Positions 23,722 to 32,413 of a stretch of 64,000 nt of DNA are shown here, piece after piece. The stretch's first letter is position 1; every line of letters starts with the position of its first letter. The translations under genes and the position numbers were made by a program. A model generated the notes under the pieces. It saw only the letters and a program-made list of their open reading frames with translations, was not told the origin of the DNA and ran no database searches. Origin of the DNA: JAHCIE01 sp034431435 (GTDB lineage: Bacteria; Chloroflexota; Anaerolineae; Epilineales; JAHCIE01); contig DAOUDG010000100.1 in NCBI GenBank assembly GCA_034431435.1, positions 1 to 64,000 of the forward strand, given 5' to 3'.

Positions 23722-24201
23722 CTACTCTTCGTCGGTTTCCCAGGGATAAACGATCCAGTCGTCGGTTTCTTCGGCGTAGTAGTCGGGGCGGTGGCCGGGG
23801 TAGCGGGAGCGGCGTGGCTTATATTGCAGGACGGCGACGATGGGTATGCCGCCGGCGTCGTGGATGCGCTCCTTAACGGCGACGGCGGTGCGGCCGCTGT
23901 CCCAGATATCGTCGATGACGAGGATGCGCTTGCCATAGAGGATGGGGTCGGCAGGGAACTGGAAGAAGATGGGTTGGTCGAGAGTCTCGCCGATGCCGGT
24001 GTAGAATTGGACGGCGGCGACGAGGACATTGTGGATGTCGAGGGTCTCGCTGAGTAAGCCGCCGGGAACCATGCCGCCACGGGTGATGACGAGGAGGGCG
24101 TCAAAGTCGCGGGGCAGTTCCTTGGCAAGGTTGTCAACGAGAGCGGCGATTGCCTGCCAGTCGAGGTAGCGTTTCTTGATGGTGTCGACTGTCGCGCTCA
24201 T
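23722..24201 (-). CDS. Xanthine/hypoxanthine-type phosphoribosyltransferase
   Basis: A 159-residue type I phosphoribosyltransferase. The PRPP-binding loop is RILVIDDIWDSGRTAVAV with its adjacent aspartates, and ALLVITRGGMVPGGLL is the pyrophosphate-side loop. The C-terminal DYYAEETDDWIVYPWE resembles Gpt-like purine phosphoribosyltransferases that salvage xanthine, hypoxanthine or guanine. The base specificity is not certain. Its ATG overlaps the stop of the SseB-like gene (ATGA), so it is coupled within the operon although purine salvage has no obvious link to the neighbours. Confidence 0.85.
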   Translation of the reverse strand: MSATVDTIKKRYLDWQAIAALVDNLAKELPRDFDALLVITRGGMVPGGLLSETLDIHNVLVAAVQFYTGIGETLDQPIFFQFPADPILYGKRILVIDDIWDSGRTAVAVKERIHDAGGIPIVAVLQYKPRRSRYPGHRPDYYAEETDDWIVYPWETDEE

Positions 24202-24584
24202 AGGAGTGATTCCAGTCCTTCGTCGTGGAGGCGGTAGTCGCCGCTGCGGAGGGCAGTGTGGAAGGCGTCGGCCGAGGGGTCCAGCCAGATGGTGTAGGGG
24301 CATGGACCTCGGCGTAGCAGGTCGATGTCGGCGCGGATGATGTCGGTGGATTGGGGCAGCTCGTCGAAGCCGCGGCCGATGGTGGTGAATTGCATCATGA
24401 CCTGAGTGTCGGTGAACGCGACGAGGATGGGCTGGCCGCTGCGACCGTCGAGGAGCGCGAGGTAGCGCCATTCGATGTCGCGGCGTGGTTGCCCGTCTAG
24501 TTCCTCGAAGTCGTCGGGGATGCGGGCCACGGCGAGGAAGTAGAGGTGTGTTTGGGTCGCGGGGAGGGCGACGTGGTCAGACAT
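24198..24584 (-). CDS. SseB-like N-terminal domain protein, function unknown
   Basis: A 128-residue soluble protein. The order of predicted strands, the central segment QPILVAFTDTQVMMQFTTI, and the late PYTIWLDPSADAFHTAL recall the SseB N-terminal domain, a small fold found in proteins linked to serine sensitivity and secretion systems in other bacteria. I do not recognise a catalytic site. ATG 24584 lies inside the end of the threonine-synthase-like gene (8-base overlap) and its stop overlaps the next start, so it is firmly embedded in the operon. The alternative upstream start would add about 50 residues from another frame and is unlikely. Confidence 0.6.
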   Translation of the reverse strand: MSDHVALPATQTHLYFLAVARIPDDFEELDGQPRRDIEWRYLALLDGRSGQPILVAFTDTQVMMQFTTIGRGFDELPQSTDIIRADIDLLRRGPCPYTIWLDPSADAFHTALRSGDYRLHDEGLESLL

Positions 24585-25827
24585 GAAGTTGATGAGTGGC
24601 ATCCAGGGCGGCTTCGAAGGCGCGAAGGGTCGGCTTAATGTGCAGGCCGGCGTCAAGATGGCCGTCGAGGACGACAGCCGTCTTGAGGCCGTTACCGGTG
24701 ATGTAGGCGACAGTGAGTTCGTCGGGGGCAATTCTACCACTCTCGGCGAGCTTCTTCAAGACGGCGACGGTAACGCCGCCGGCGGTTTCGGCGAAGATGC
24801 CCTCGGTTTCGGCAAGGAGACGCATGCCGGCGATGATTTCGGGATCGGTGGCGCTGTCGGCGTGGCCGCCGGTGGCGCGGAAAATGCGCAGGGCGTAGGG
24901 AGCATCGGCCGGCGAGCCGATGGCGAGGGATTTAGCGATGGTGTCCGGTTTGACGGGTTCGGCGTAGTCGGCGCCGGCCCGATAGGCGGTGACGATGGGA
25001 GCGCAGCCGGCAGCCTGGGCGCCAGAGACGCGGGTGGGGCGGTTGTCGATGAGGCCGAGGGCCTTGAATTCGTCGAGGCCTTTGGTAATTTTGACGAGGA
25101 CAGAGCCGGAGGCCATGGGTACGACGATATGGTCGGGGGCGCGCCAGCCGAGCTGTTCGGCGACTTCGTAGCCGAGGGTCTTGCCGCCTTCGGAGTAGTA
25201 GGGGCGGACGTTGACGTTGACGAAGGCCCAGCCGTATTCGTCGGCCAGCATAGCGCACAGGCGGTTGACGTCGTCGTAGGTCCCGTCGACGCGGACGAGG
25301 GTGGGGCCGTAGACGAGGGCGGCGCTGATCTTGGCGGCTTCGAGGTCGGCGGGCACGAAGACGAAGGCGCGGAGGCCGGCGCGGGCGGCGTGGGCGGCGA
25401 CGGAGTTGGCGAGGTTGCCGGTGGAGGGGCAGCCGATGGTGTCGAAGCCGAATTCGACGGCTTTGGTGATGGCAACGCTGACAACGCGGTCCTTGAAGGA
25501 GAAGGTGGGGTTGACAGTGTCGTTCTTGATGTACAGTTGCTTGAGGCCGATGGCTTTGCCCAGGCGGTCGGCGCGGAGGAGCGGGGTGAAGCCGGAGGGG
25601 ATGCCGACGGTGCGCTGACTATCGATGGGAAGCAGGTCGGCGTAGCGCCACATATTCCATGGGCCGCTGGCGATGCGCTCGCGGGTGACGGTGTCGCGCC
25701 AGACGTCGTGGTCGTATTCGACTTCGACGGGGCCGAAGCAGTCGTCGCAGACGTAGCGCGGCTCTTGGGGGTAGCGCGCGCCGCATTCGCGACAGCGTAG
25801 GCCGAGGATGTGGGGCAAGGAGGACAA
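24577..25827 (-). CDS. thrC: Threonine synthase-like PLP enzyme with N-terminal zinc ribbon
   Basis: A 416-residue fold-type II PLP enzyme. A rubredoxin-like zinc ribbon (Cys12, Cys15, Cys27, Cys30) precedes the catalytic domain; Lys112 in NPTFSFKDRV is the PLP-binding lysine, STGNLANSVAAHAARAG binds phosphate, and SGSVLVKITKG follows. Threonine synthases convert O-phosphohomoserine to threonine. Being the first gene behind a SAM riboswitch is odd for a pure threonine enzyme and leaves open a role in methionine supply. Start is TTG 25827 with AGGAAA five bases upstream; upstream in-frame codons lie in the riboswitch. Confidence 0.9.
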   Translation of the reverse strand: MSSLPHILGLRCRECGARYPQEPRYVCDDCFGPVEVEYDHDVWRDTVTRERIASGPWNMWRYADLLPIDSQRTVGIPSGFTPLLRADRLGKAIGLKQLYIKNDTVNPTFSFKDRVVSVAITKAVEFGFDTIGCPSTGNLANSVAAHAARAGLRAFVFVPADLEAAKISAALVYGPTLVRVDGTYDDVNRLCAMLADEYGWAFVNVNVRPYYSEGGKTLGYEVAEQLGWRAPDHIVVPMASGSVLVKITKGLDEFKALGLIDNRPTRVSGAQAAGCAPIVTAYRAGADYAEPVKPDTIAKSLAIGSPADAPYALRIFRATGGHADSATDPEIIAGMRLLAETEGIFAETAGGVTVAVLKKLAESGRIAPDELTVAYITGNGLKTAVVLDGHLDAGLHIKPTLRAFEAALDATHQLHV

Positions 25828-25863
25828 GTGAGTTTCCTTTCGCTGGGGAGGACGCCGCGCGAC

Positions 25864-25909
25864 GAAAAAGAATGACCCCCGCTCGAAGTGAGAGGAGGCC
25901 GTAGGGTCA
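25864..25909 (-). terminator. Riboswitch-controlled intrinsic terminator ahead of thrC
   Basis: On the minus strand TGACCC (25904-25909) pairs with GGGTCA (25873-25878), with a CTC/GAG inner stem, followed by TTCTTTTT. The 5' arm contains CCTCT, which can instead pair with AGAGG at the end of the SAM aptamer P1 helix, giving an antiterminator. Confidence 0.85.
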
Positions 25910-25920
25910 CCGTGGGCTGC

Positions 25921-26034
25921 CCTCTTATCTTCCAGACTTGTCTGCCGGATTTGGCACAGCACTGACGCATTCGATGCGCCAGCCCGCTGCCGAGGCTTCA
26001 CAGGGCCGGTCCCTCCGCCTCTCTGGATAAGAGT
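25921..26034 (-). ncRNA. SAM-I (S-box) riboswitch
   Basis: The minus-strand leader matches the S-box consensus almost throughout. P1 is CTCTTATC paired with GATAAGAG at the other end (26026-26033 with 25922-25929). The core elements AGAG-AGGCGGAGGGAC, GGCCC, TGAAGCC, CGGCAG, the GTGCCAAATCC strand and GGAAGATAAGAG follow in the right order. SAM binding should stabilise P1, free the downstream terminator and shut off the thrC-to-asd operon. It fills most of the 339-base gap between thrC and the restriction gene; the rest of that gap holds the terminator and two divergent promoters. Confidence 0.96.
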
Positions 26035-26054
26035 GGTATGCGGTTGTTGGGAGT

Positions 26055-26083
26055 AGTGTAGCCGAATTGCGGCAGGCTGTCAA
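26055..26083 (-). promoter_or_regulatory. Sigma-70 promoter of the SAM-controlled aspartate-family operon
   Basis: Minus strand TTGACA (26078-26083), a 17-base spacer and TACACT (26055-26060). The start site would fall near 26048, about 14 bases before the aptamer P1 helix. Confidence 0.8.
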
Positions 26084-26097
26084 GTAGAAATCGAAGG

Positions 26098-26125
26098 TTG
26101 TCGTTAGTGATTGGATTGGTATACT
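26098..26125 (+). promoter_or_regulatory. Sigma-70 promoter of the restriction endonuclease gene
   Basis: TTGTCG (26098-26103) and TATACT (26120-26125) with a 16-base spacer, divergent from and directly next to the thrC operon promoter. GGAGAGGA at 26149-26156 serves ATG 26167. Confidence 0.6.
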
Positions 26126-26166
26126 TGCACGTGAGGTCAACAAGCCTCGGAGAGGACAACCATTCC

Positions 26167-27069
26167 ATGCTGCCGCCCTACATCAACTCACCGCAGGATT
26201 TGGTGACTACACGTGAAGCAACCCGTAGAGGCTTCGCCGATCAGGCGGCGCGGAAGACGGCGCAGGCGAAGCCACATGTAGAACGTGCGCAGGCGTTCCA
26301 TCGCCAGCTAGCCGAGGTGGACACTGTCGAGGCGTTGACGACAGACTCTGCCCTACGTAGCCCTCTCCTGGCCGCCGTCGGGCTGTCCGACAAGGCACGC
26401 GCAAGGCTAACAAGCGTCGACCTTGACACGATTCTCGCCGTCGCCTTGACGGAAATCGCCCAGGAATTCCCGGATAGCTGGCGCGAGCAGCTCGTCTATC
26501 GCTTTCTCTTGAATCGGGGGGATACTCTCGGCGGTAGCATGCGCAACCTGACAGGCGCAGCGGCAGGCGCTCAACTGGCTACGGCTATCGGGGGCGCACT
26601 TCAGCAGAGAGCGACAGACTTCGTTATGGTCACTGCGCCGCGCAACCCGCAGAAGGTCGTTCGCATGTCTTGGGGGAGTCGCGTCCTGGTCTTCGACCGC
26701 AAGCCGCGCTTCGTCGACAAGAGTGTGGACGCCATTCTGGTCGAAGCCGATAGTCTACTCGTGGGAGGTCTGAGCGTCCTGGAACAGCCGGGCCAGTATG
26801 TCGCCTGCGGGGAACTCAAGGGCGGCATCGACCCGGCGGGCGCAGACGAACACTGGAAGACAGCACGCAGCGCCTTCGAGCGCATCCGAGCCAGCTTCCA
26901 GCGTCAGGGGCTTGTGCCGCCCGCCTTGTTCTTCGTGGCCGCCGCCATAGAGCGTGCCATGGCCGACGAGATCTTCGCCGACCTGGCGAGCGGACAATTG
27001 ACGTACGCCGCCAATCTCACGAAGCCAGAGCAACTTGGGAATCTCGCGTCGTGGCTTGTGGCTCTCTAG
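26167..27069 (+). CDS. AvaI/BsoBI-family type II restriction endonuclease
   Basis: A 300-residue PD-(D/E)xK nuclease. Asp188, Glu216 and Lys218 (VDAILV ... CGELKGG) and His229 (GADEHW) have exactly the spacing of the BsoBI catalytic residues Asp212, Glu240, Lys242 and His253, and the surrounding GELKGGIDPAGADEHWKTA is family-typical. AvaI and BsoBI cut CYCGRG, so that site is the first guess. The gene is convergent with its methyltransferase and their 3' ends overlap by 53 bases. Start ATG 26167 is used because of the GGAGAGGA site; no controller protein gene is present. Confidence 0.93.
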   Translation: MLPPYINSPQDLVTTREATRRGFADQAARKTAQAKPHVERAQAFHRQLAEVDTVEALTTDSALRSPLLAAVGLSDKARARLTSVDLDTILAVALTEIAQEFPDSWREQLVYRFLLNRGDTLGGSMRNLTGAAAGAQLATAIGGALQQRATDFVMVTAPRNPQKVVRMSWGSRVLVFDRKPRFVDKSVDAILVEADSLLVGGLSVLEQPGQYVACGELKGGIDPAGADEHWKTARSAFERIRASFQRQGLVPPALFFVAAAIERAMADEIFADLASGQLTYAANLTKPEQLGNLASWLVAL

Positions 27070-28498
27070 TGCGTCGCCAGACATAGACGCACTTGCGGAC
27101 TTCCTCACGCCCGTGCTCGCCCATCTGCTGGCTACTGTTGCCCTTGCCCCGCGGCAAGACCCAGATGGTCTCGACTGAAAAGCCCACCTGCTTTGCCATC
27201 CCTGACAGGATGAGGTCCACGGGCACATGTGCCCCCTCATAGCGCACGTTGTCGTTGATCATCACCAGGGGCGCTCCCGGCTTCAGCAGCCGCGCGCTCT
27301 CAAAGATGACCAGCGACATCTCCCTGAAGTAGTTGCGCACCATGCGCGGGATACCGGGGTTGTTGATAGAGCCGTCCTGGCGGCAGGCCTCCAGATAGTC
27401 GAGAATGCTGGCAAGTAACTCCTGGGATGCAAAGGCCTTCTGGGCCTCTTCGTACAGCGTTGGGCCGAACTTATCCGCCAGATCAGCCTTCTCGCGGTTC
27501 TCCACGGTACACGACAGCATTGCTTGTCGGAGGTCGCGAATCCCCGCCTCGCCAACGCCCATCATCGCCAGTTCAAGGGCATAGGTGCGCGTATAGTCGT
27601 AGCGGTTGCAGTAGGGCGGTGAGGTCACCAGCCCATCGTATTTCCCCGCGGGCAATTGCGGCATGATGTCCAGGCAAGAGCCTACGAGCAACTCGATCTC
27701 CCCCGGGCGCTGCGCCGACCGTGTAATATCGAAGAGAGTACGCGGGATGTAGTAGCCGTTATCCACAGCCCGTAAGTCGGTCTCCATCTCCGCCAGCTTC
27801 GCGGTGATAGCCTCAGTGAAGGCGAGGATACGCCCCTTATCGAAGGGCTTACTTCCAGCGCGTCGCCCAGAGCGATAGTCCCAGCGCAGATACTGACCAT
27901 CCTTGCGGGTGTAGCTGATGGCCTCAAGTACCGATAGCGCCGCGAAGCGGAGGATACGACCCATCCTGGTGTCAGGCAAGACAGTGGTCTCAAATAGATA
28001 GCGCCCTAGCTGATACTCGGTCGCGGGCGGGAAGGCCCCCGCCGTGATGGTGATATGCCGGAAAGTCTCCGTTGGCCCCGACTGCTCCCACAACCGCTCG
28101 GCCGCGAAGGCAGCGATGCTGTCGGCGACGCTGGCCCGGTCTAGCTGAAGCAGCAGCCGCTTGACCTCGATGGCCTCGGCGCTACTGGGCAGGAGTTCAA
28201 CGCCTGTCGCATCTATGCCCAGGTCACTGGCAGCGAACAGGGCAGTTCCGGCGCCAGCGAACGGGTCGAGGATGTGTCCGGCCTCAATACCGGTTCTCTC
28301 GAATACGTACCGCACGAGGGCCGCCGAGAAACCCTCTTTGTACTTGAACCAGCGATGCGCAGTCTCCGTCTTGTTCGCCTGGAAACTGACCAGCTTGCGA
28401 TCCAGGTCGGGGTTAACGACTAGGGCATCAGCGTACTCACCAGCAAGCCTTTTCTCAGCGGCTCGAATGGAGGCTAGCATCCGGGTCTTATCAGTCAT
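27017..28498 (-). CDS. DNA (cytosine-N4) methyltransferase of the AvaI-type system
   Basis: A 493-residue amino-methyltransferase. The SAM-binding motif I is DPFAGAGT at 78-85 and the catalytic motif IV is TSPPY at 292-296; SPPY is typical of N4-cytosine enzymes, as expected for a partner of an AvaI-like endonuclease. The large spacer between the motifs probably carries target recognition. LVMINDNVRYEGAHVP near the C-terminus resembles motif VIII and later. It protects host DNA from the convergent nuclease. ATG 28498 is favoured over GTG 28543, though no strong ribosome-binding site is visible for either. Confidence 0.9.
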   Translation of the reverse strand: MTDKTRMLASIRAAEKRLAGEYADALVVNPDLDRKLVSFQANKTETAHRWFKYKEGFSAALVRYVFERTGIEAGHILDPFAGAGTALFAASDLGIDATGVELLPSSAEAIEVKRLLLQLDRASVADSIAAFAAERLWEQSGPTETFRHITITAGAFPPATEYQLGRYLFETTVLPDTRMGRILRFAALSVLEAISYTRKDGQYLRWDYRSGRRAGSKPFDKGRILAFTEAITAKLAEMETDLRAVDNGYYIPRTLFDITRSAQRPGEIELLVGSCLDIMPQLPAGKYDGLVTSPPYCNRYDYTRTYALELAMMGVGEAGIRDLRQAMLSCTVENREKADLADKFGPTLYEEAQKAFASQELLASILDYLEACRQDGSINNPGIPRMVRNYFREMSLVIFESARLLKPGAPLVMINDNVRYEGAHVPVDLILSGMAKQVGFSVETIWVLPRGKGNSSQQMGEHGREEVRKCVYVWRRTREPQATTRDSQVALAS

Positions 28499-28645
28499 GG
28501 AAAGGCCATCCAGATCTCGGGGGGTTCCGCCCGCGCATATCACAGTGTACGCGCGACAAGCTAGAACTGCAACCTATCGCCTGCACGCGGCGTTCTCTCT
28601 CACAGAGAGCGCCCCGGAAACGCAGCTTGCCCTGCCTGGCCCATC

Positions 28646-28671
28646 TCACGTTTCACGTTTCACGTTGCACG
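28646..28671 (+). repeat. Heptamer tandem repeat (TTTCACG type) in the mtnP promoter
   Basis: Four period-7 units, TCACG, TTTCACG, TTTCACG and TTGCACG, run from 28646 to 28671, ending just before TATAAT at 28675. Two units are identical. Confidence 0.75.
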
Positions 28672-28674
28672 CCC

Positions 28675-28680
28675 TATAAT
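28675..28680 (+). promoter_or_regulatory. Consensus -10 box of the MTA phosphorylase gene
   Basis: TATAAT at 28675-28680 is perfect, but no good -35 is present at 16-18 bases; the heptamer repeat occupies that space. A start near 28687 would leave a 39-base leader with AGGGAGA before ATG 28726. Confidence 0.55.
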
Positions 28681-28725
28681 GGGACGCATGGCCGCATCAT
28701 ACACCCTCCCAGGGAGAATCACCCC

Positions 28726-29601
28726 ATGACCCCACCCCGCGCCACCATCGGCGTCATCGGCGGGACCGGGCTTTACAGTATGCCCGAACTGACCGACGTC
28801 GAAGACATCGCCATCGCCACCCCCTTCGGCCCACCGAGCGACAATATCACTCTGGGCCGCCTGGCCGGGCAGCGGGTCGCCTTCCTGCCTCGCCACGGCC
28901 GCGGCCACCGCCTCAGCCCCACCGAGCTGCCCGTGCGCGCCAACCTCTGGGCGCTGAAAAGCCTCGGCGTCGAATACGTCATCTCCGTCAGCGCCGTCGG
29001 CAGCCTGCGCGAGGAGATCGCCCCCGCCGACATCGTCATCCCCGACCAGCTCTTCGACCGCACCCGCCAGCGCGCCACCACCTTTTTCAGCGACGGCATC
29101 GTCGCCCACGTCGGCATCGCCGATCCCTTCTGCGCCAACCTGCGCCGCGTCCTGCTCGACGCCGCGCGCACCGTCGCCCCCACCCCCGTCGTCGACGGCG
29201 GCACGCTGGTCGTCATCGAAGGCCCGCAGTTCTCCACCAAAGGCGAATCACGCATCTTCCGCCGCTGGGGGCTGGACATCATCGGCATGACCACACTCCC
29301 CGAAGCCCGCCTCGCCCGCGAGGCCGAACTGGCCTACGCCGTCCTCGCCCTCGTCACCGACTACGACGTCTGGCACGCCAGCGAGGAACCTGTCACCACA
29401 GACGCCGTCTTAAGAGTGTTAGCGCAGAACGCCCGCGTCGCCCAACGCATCCTTGCCACCGCTGTGCCACACATCAGCGCCGCTGGCTGCCACGACGGCT
29501 GCCACCACGCCCTGGCCGACGCCATCGCCACCGCCCCCGACGCCATCCCGCCCGCAACGCGCCAACGCCTGGCCCTCCTCCTGGACAAATACCTGCCATG
29601 A
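28726..29601 (+). CDS. mtnP: S-methyl-5'-thioadenosine phosphorylase
   Basis: A 291-residue trimeric-type nucleoside phosphorylase that cleaves methylthioadenosine, a by-product of SAM use, to adenine and methylthioribose-1-phosphate. It shows IGVIGGTGLY at the start, the phosphate loop FLPRHGRGHRLSPTELP, ISVSAVGSL, EGPQFSTKGESRIF, and MTTLPEARLAREAELAYAV with VTDYDVW. The base-specificity loop reads MTTLPEA where many homologues have MTNMPEA, so nucleoside preference (MTA versus inosine) has some doubt. AGGGAGA lies upstream of ATG 28726. It may reflect sulfur salvage, matching the SAM-controlled operon nearby. Confidence 0.92.
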   Translation: MTPPRATIGVIGGTGLYSMPELTDVEDIAIATPFGPPSDNITLGRLAGQRVAFLPRHGRGHRLSPTELPVRANLWALKSLGVEYVISVSAVGSLREEIAPADIVIPDQLFDRTRQRATTFFSDGIVAHVGIADPFCANLRRVLLDAARTVAPTPVVDGGTLVVIEGPQFSTKGESRIFRRWGLDIIGMTTLPEARLAREAELAYAVLALVTDYDVWHASEEPVTTDAVLRVLAQNARVAQRILATAVPHISAAGCHDGCHHALADAIATAPDAIPPATRQRLALLLDKYLP

Positions 29602-29623
29602 CCCACCCCCACACCGCACCCCG

Positions 29624-30939
<1,316 letters not shown>

Positions 30940-30943
<4 letters not shown>

Positions 30944-32340
30944 CCGGCCCCATCCTGCGCATCGGCCGCCTCTCGCTTCTCGCCGTCCTCATCCTCAGCC
31001 TGGGCCTCGCCTACTGGGGCCTCGTCCGCGCGCCAGAGCTACAAGCCCTCCCCAACAACGCCCGCAACGTCGAGTTTGAGCGCCAGATACAGCGCGGCCG
31101 CATCCTCGACCGCCACGGCCAGGTCCTGGCCGAAACCAGGCAAACCCCCGACGGCCCCCAGCGCATCTACACTTACCCCGCTCTCGCCCCCGTGCTGGGG
31201 TACTCCAGCCTGCGCTACGGCCAGGGCGGCGTCGAGGACGCCTTCAACGACGAGCTACGCGGCAACGTAACCGGCGACACCTGGGCCGCCCTGCGCTACA
31301 AACTCTTCCACGAGATGCCCGTCGGCCACGACGTCACCCTCACCCTCGACCTCCGCCTACAGCAGGAAGCCGACCGCGCTCTCGGCAACCGACGCGGCGC
31401 CATCGTCCTGATGAACACCGACGGCGAAATCCTGGCCCTCGCCAGCCACCCCAGCTACGACCCCAACCGCTTCGACGAACTATTCTCCCAACTCAGCGCC
31501 GACCCGGCCGCCCCCCTTGTCAACCGCGCCACCCAGGGCCTCTACCCCCCCGGCTCCACCTGGAAGGCCATGACCCTCGCCGCCGGCCTCGACAGCGGCG
31601 TCACCCAACTCGACCGCATCGTCAACGATGGCGCCGAGACTCTCACCGTCAGCGGTTTCCCCATCCGCTGCAACAACAACCCGCCCGGCGTCAACACCTT
31701 CGACATCGCCCACGCCTTCGGCTGGTCGTGCAACCTGACCTTCGCCCGCATGGCCCTGGAAACCGGCGCACCCCGCTACAGCCAGTACGCCGACGCCTTC
31801 CAGGCCTCGTCCAGCCTGCCACTGGAGATACCCGTCGCCACAGCGCAACTCTCACGCACCCCCCTCACCAACCCCGTGCTGCTGGCCTCCACCGGCTTCG
31901 GCCAGGGCGAACTGTTGCAGACACCCATGCACATCGCCAGCCTCGGCGCGACCATCGCCAATGACGGGCGCACCCCACGCCCCCACCTCCTCCTCAACGT
32001 CAAAGCCGCCGACGGGCGCGTCCTGCGCGGCCCCGACAGCGGCATCCTGGCCACCCCCATCCGCCCCGACACCGCGCGCCAGGTACGCGACGCCATGCGC
32101 GTCGCCGTCGAGGACGGCTACGCCTCCGCCGCCAAAATCCAGGGCTACGCCGTCGGTGGCAAGACCGGCACCGCCGAAACCGGCCAGGCCACCCCGCCCC
32201 ACGCCTGGTTCCTGGGCGTCGCCCCCCTCGACCAGCCTCGCTATGCCATCGCCGCCCTGGTCGAGAACGGCGGCGAAGGGTCGCAAATCGCAACGCCGCT
32301 GGCCCAGCGGGTACTGGCAGCGGCGCTCAAGGGACCGTGA
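30940..32340 (+). CDS. Class B penicillin-binding protein (transpeptidase)
   Basis: A 466-residue bitopic D,D-transpeptidase that cross-links peptidoglycan. One N-terminal membrane helix (about 8-28) is followed by a short PBP-dimer-like region (RGRILDRHGQVLAET) and a transpeptidase domain with SxxK at 206-209 (STWK), SxN at 263-265 (SCN) and KTGT at 408-411. It is shorter than E. coli PBP2 or FtsI because the pedestal region is reduced. Its ATG overlaps the SEDS stop, giving a classical polymerase plus cross-linker pair. A large hairpin follows the stop codon. Confidence 0.95.
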
Positions 32341-32352
32341 GAGGGATTCAGC

Positions 32353-32404
32353 GATTGGAGAGCAGAGATTGGCATCTCCAATCCCTCATCTCTGCTCTCC
32401 AATC
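32353..32404. terminator. 17-bp perfect inverted repeat between convergent PBP and subtilase genes
   Basis: The 17-base arm at 32353-32369 (GATTGGAGAGCAGAGAT) is the exact reverse complement of 32388-32404, and the loop holds a further GATTGG/CCAATC pairing. It lies between converging genes and probably acts as a bidirectional terminator or is a repeat remnant. Confidence 0.7.
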
Positions 32405-32413
32405 TCGCCGCCT

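Noticed and set aside
23722..24137. Extension of the E1-like gene upstream to 24137
   Set aside because: The extra 140 residues are a Ser/Pro/Thr-rich shadow of the phosphoribosyltransferase gene; the conserved E1 N-terminus starts at GTG 23717.
26030..26043. Plus-strand AGAGTGGTATGCGG resembling a T-box core
   Set aside because: It differs from the T-box core at key positions, no stem I or specifier precedes it, and it lies inside the minus-strand SAM-I aptamer and leader.
18121..26166. Search for a small ThiS/MoaD/CysO-like carrier gene inside the SAM-controlled operon
   Set aside because: Gaps between genes are 0-44 bases and no short frame ending in Gly-Gly fits, so none is claimed.
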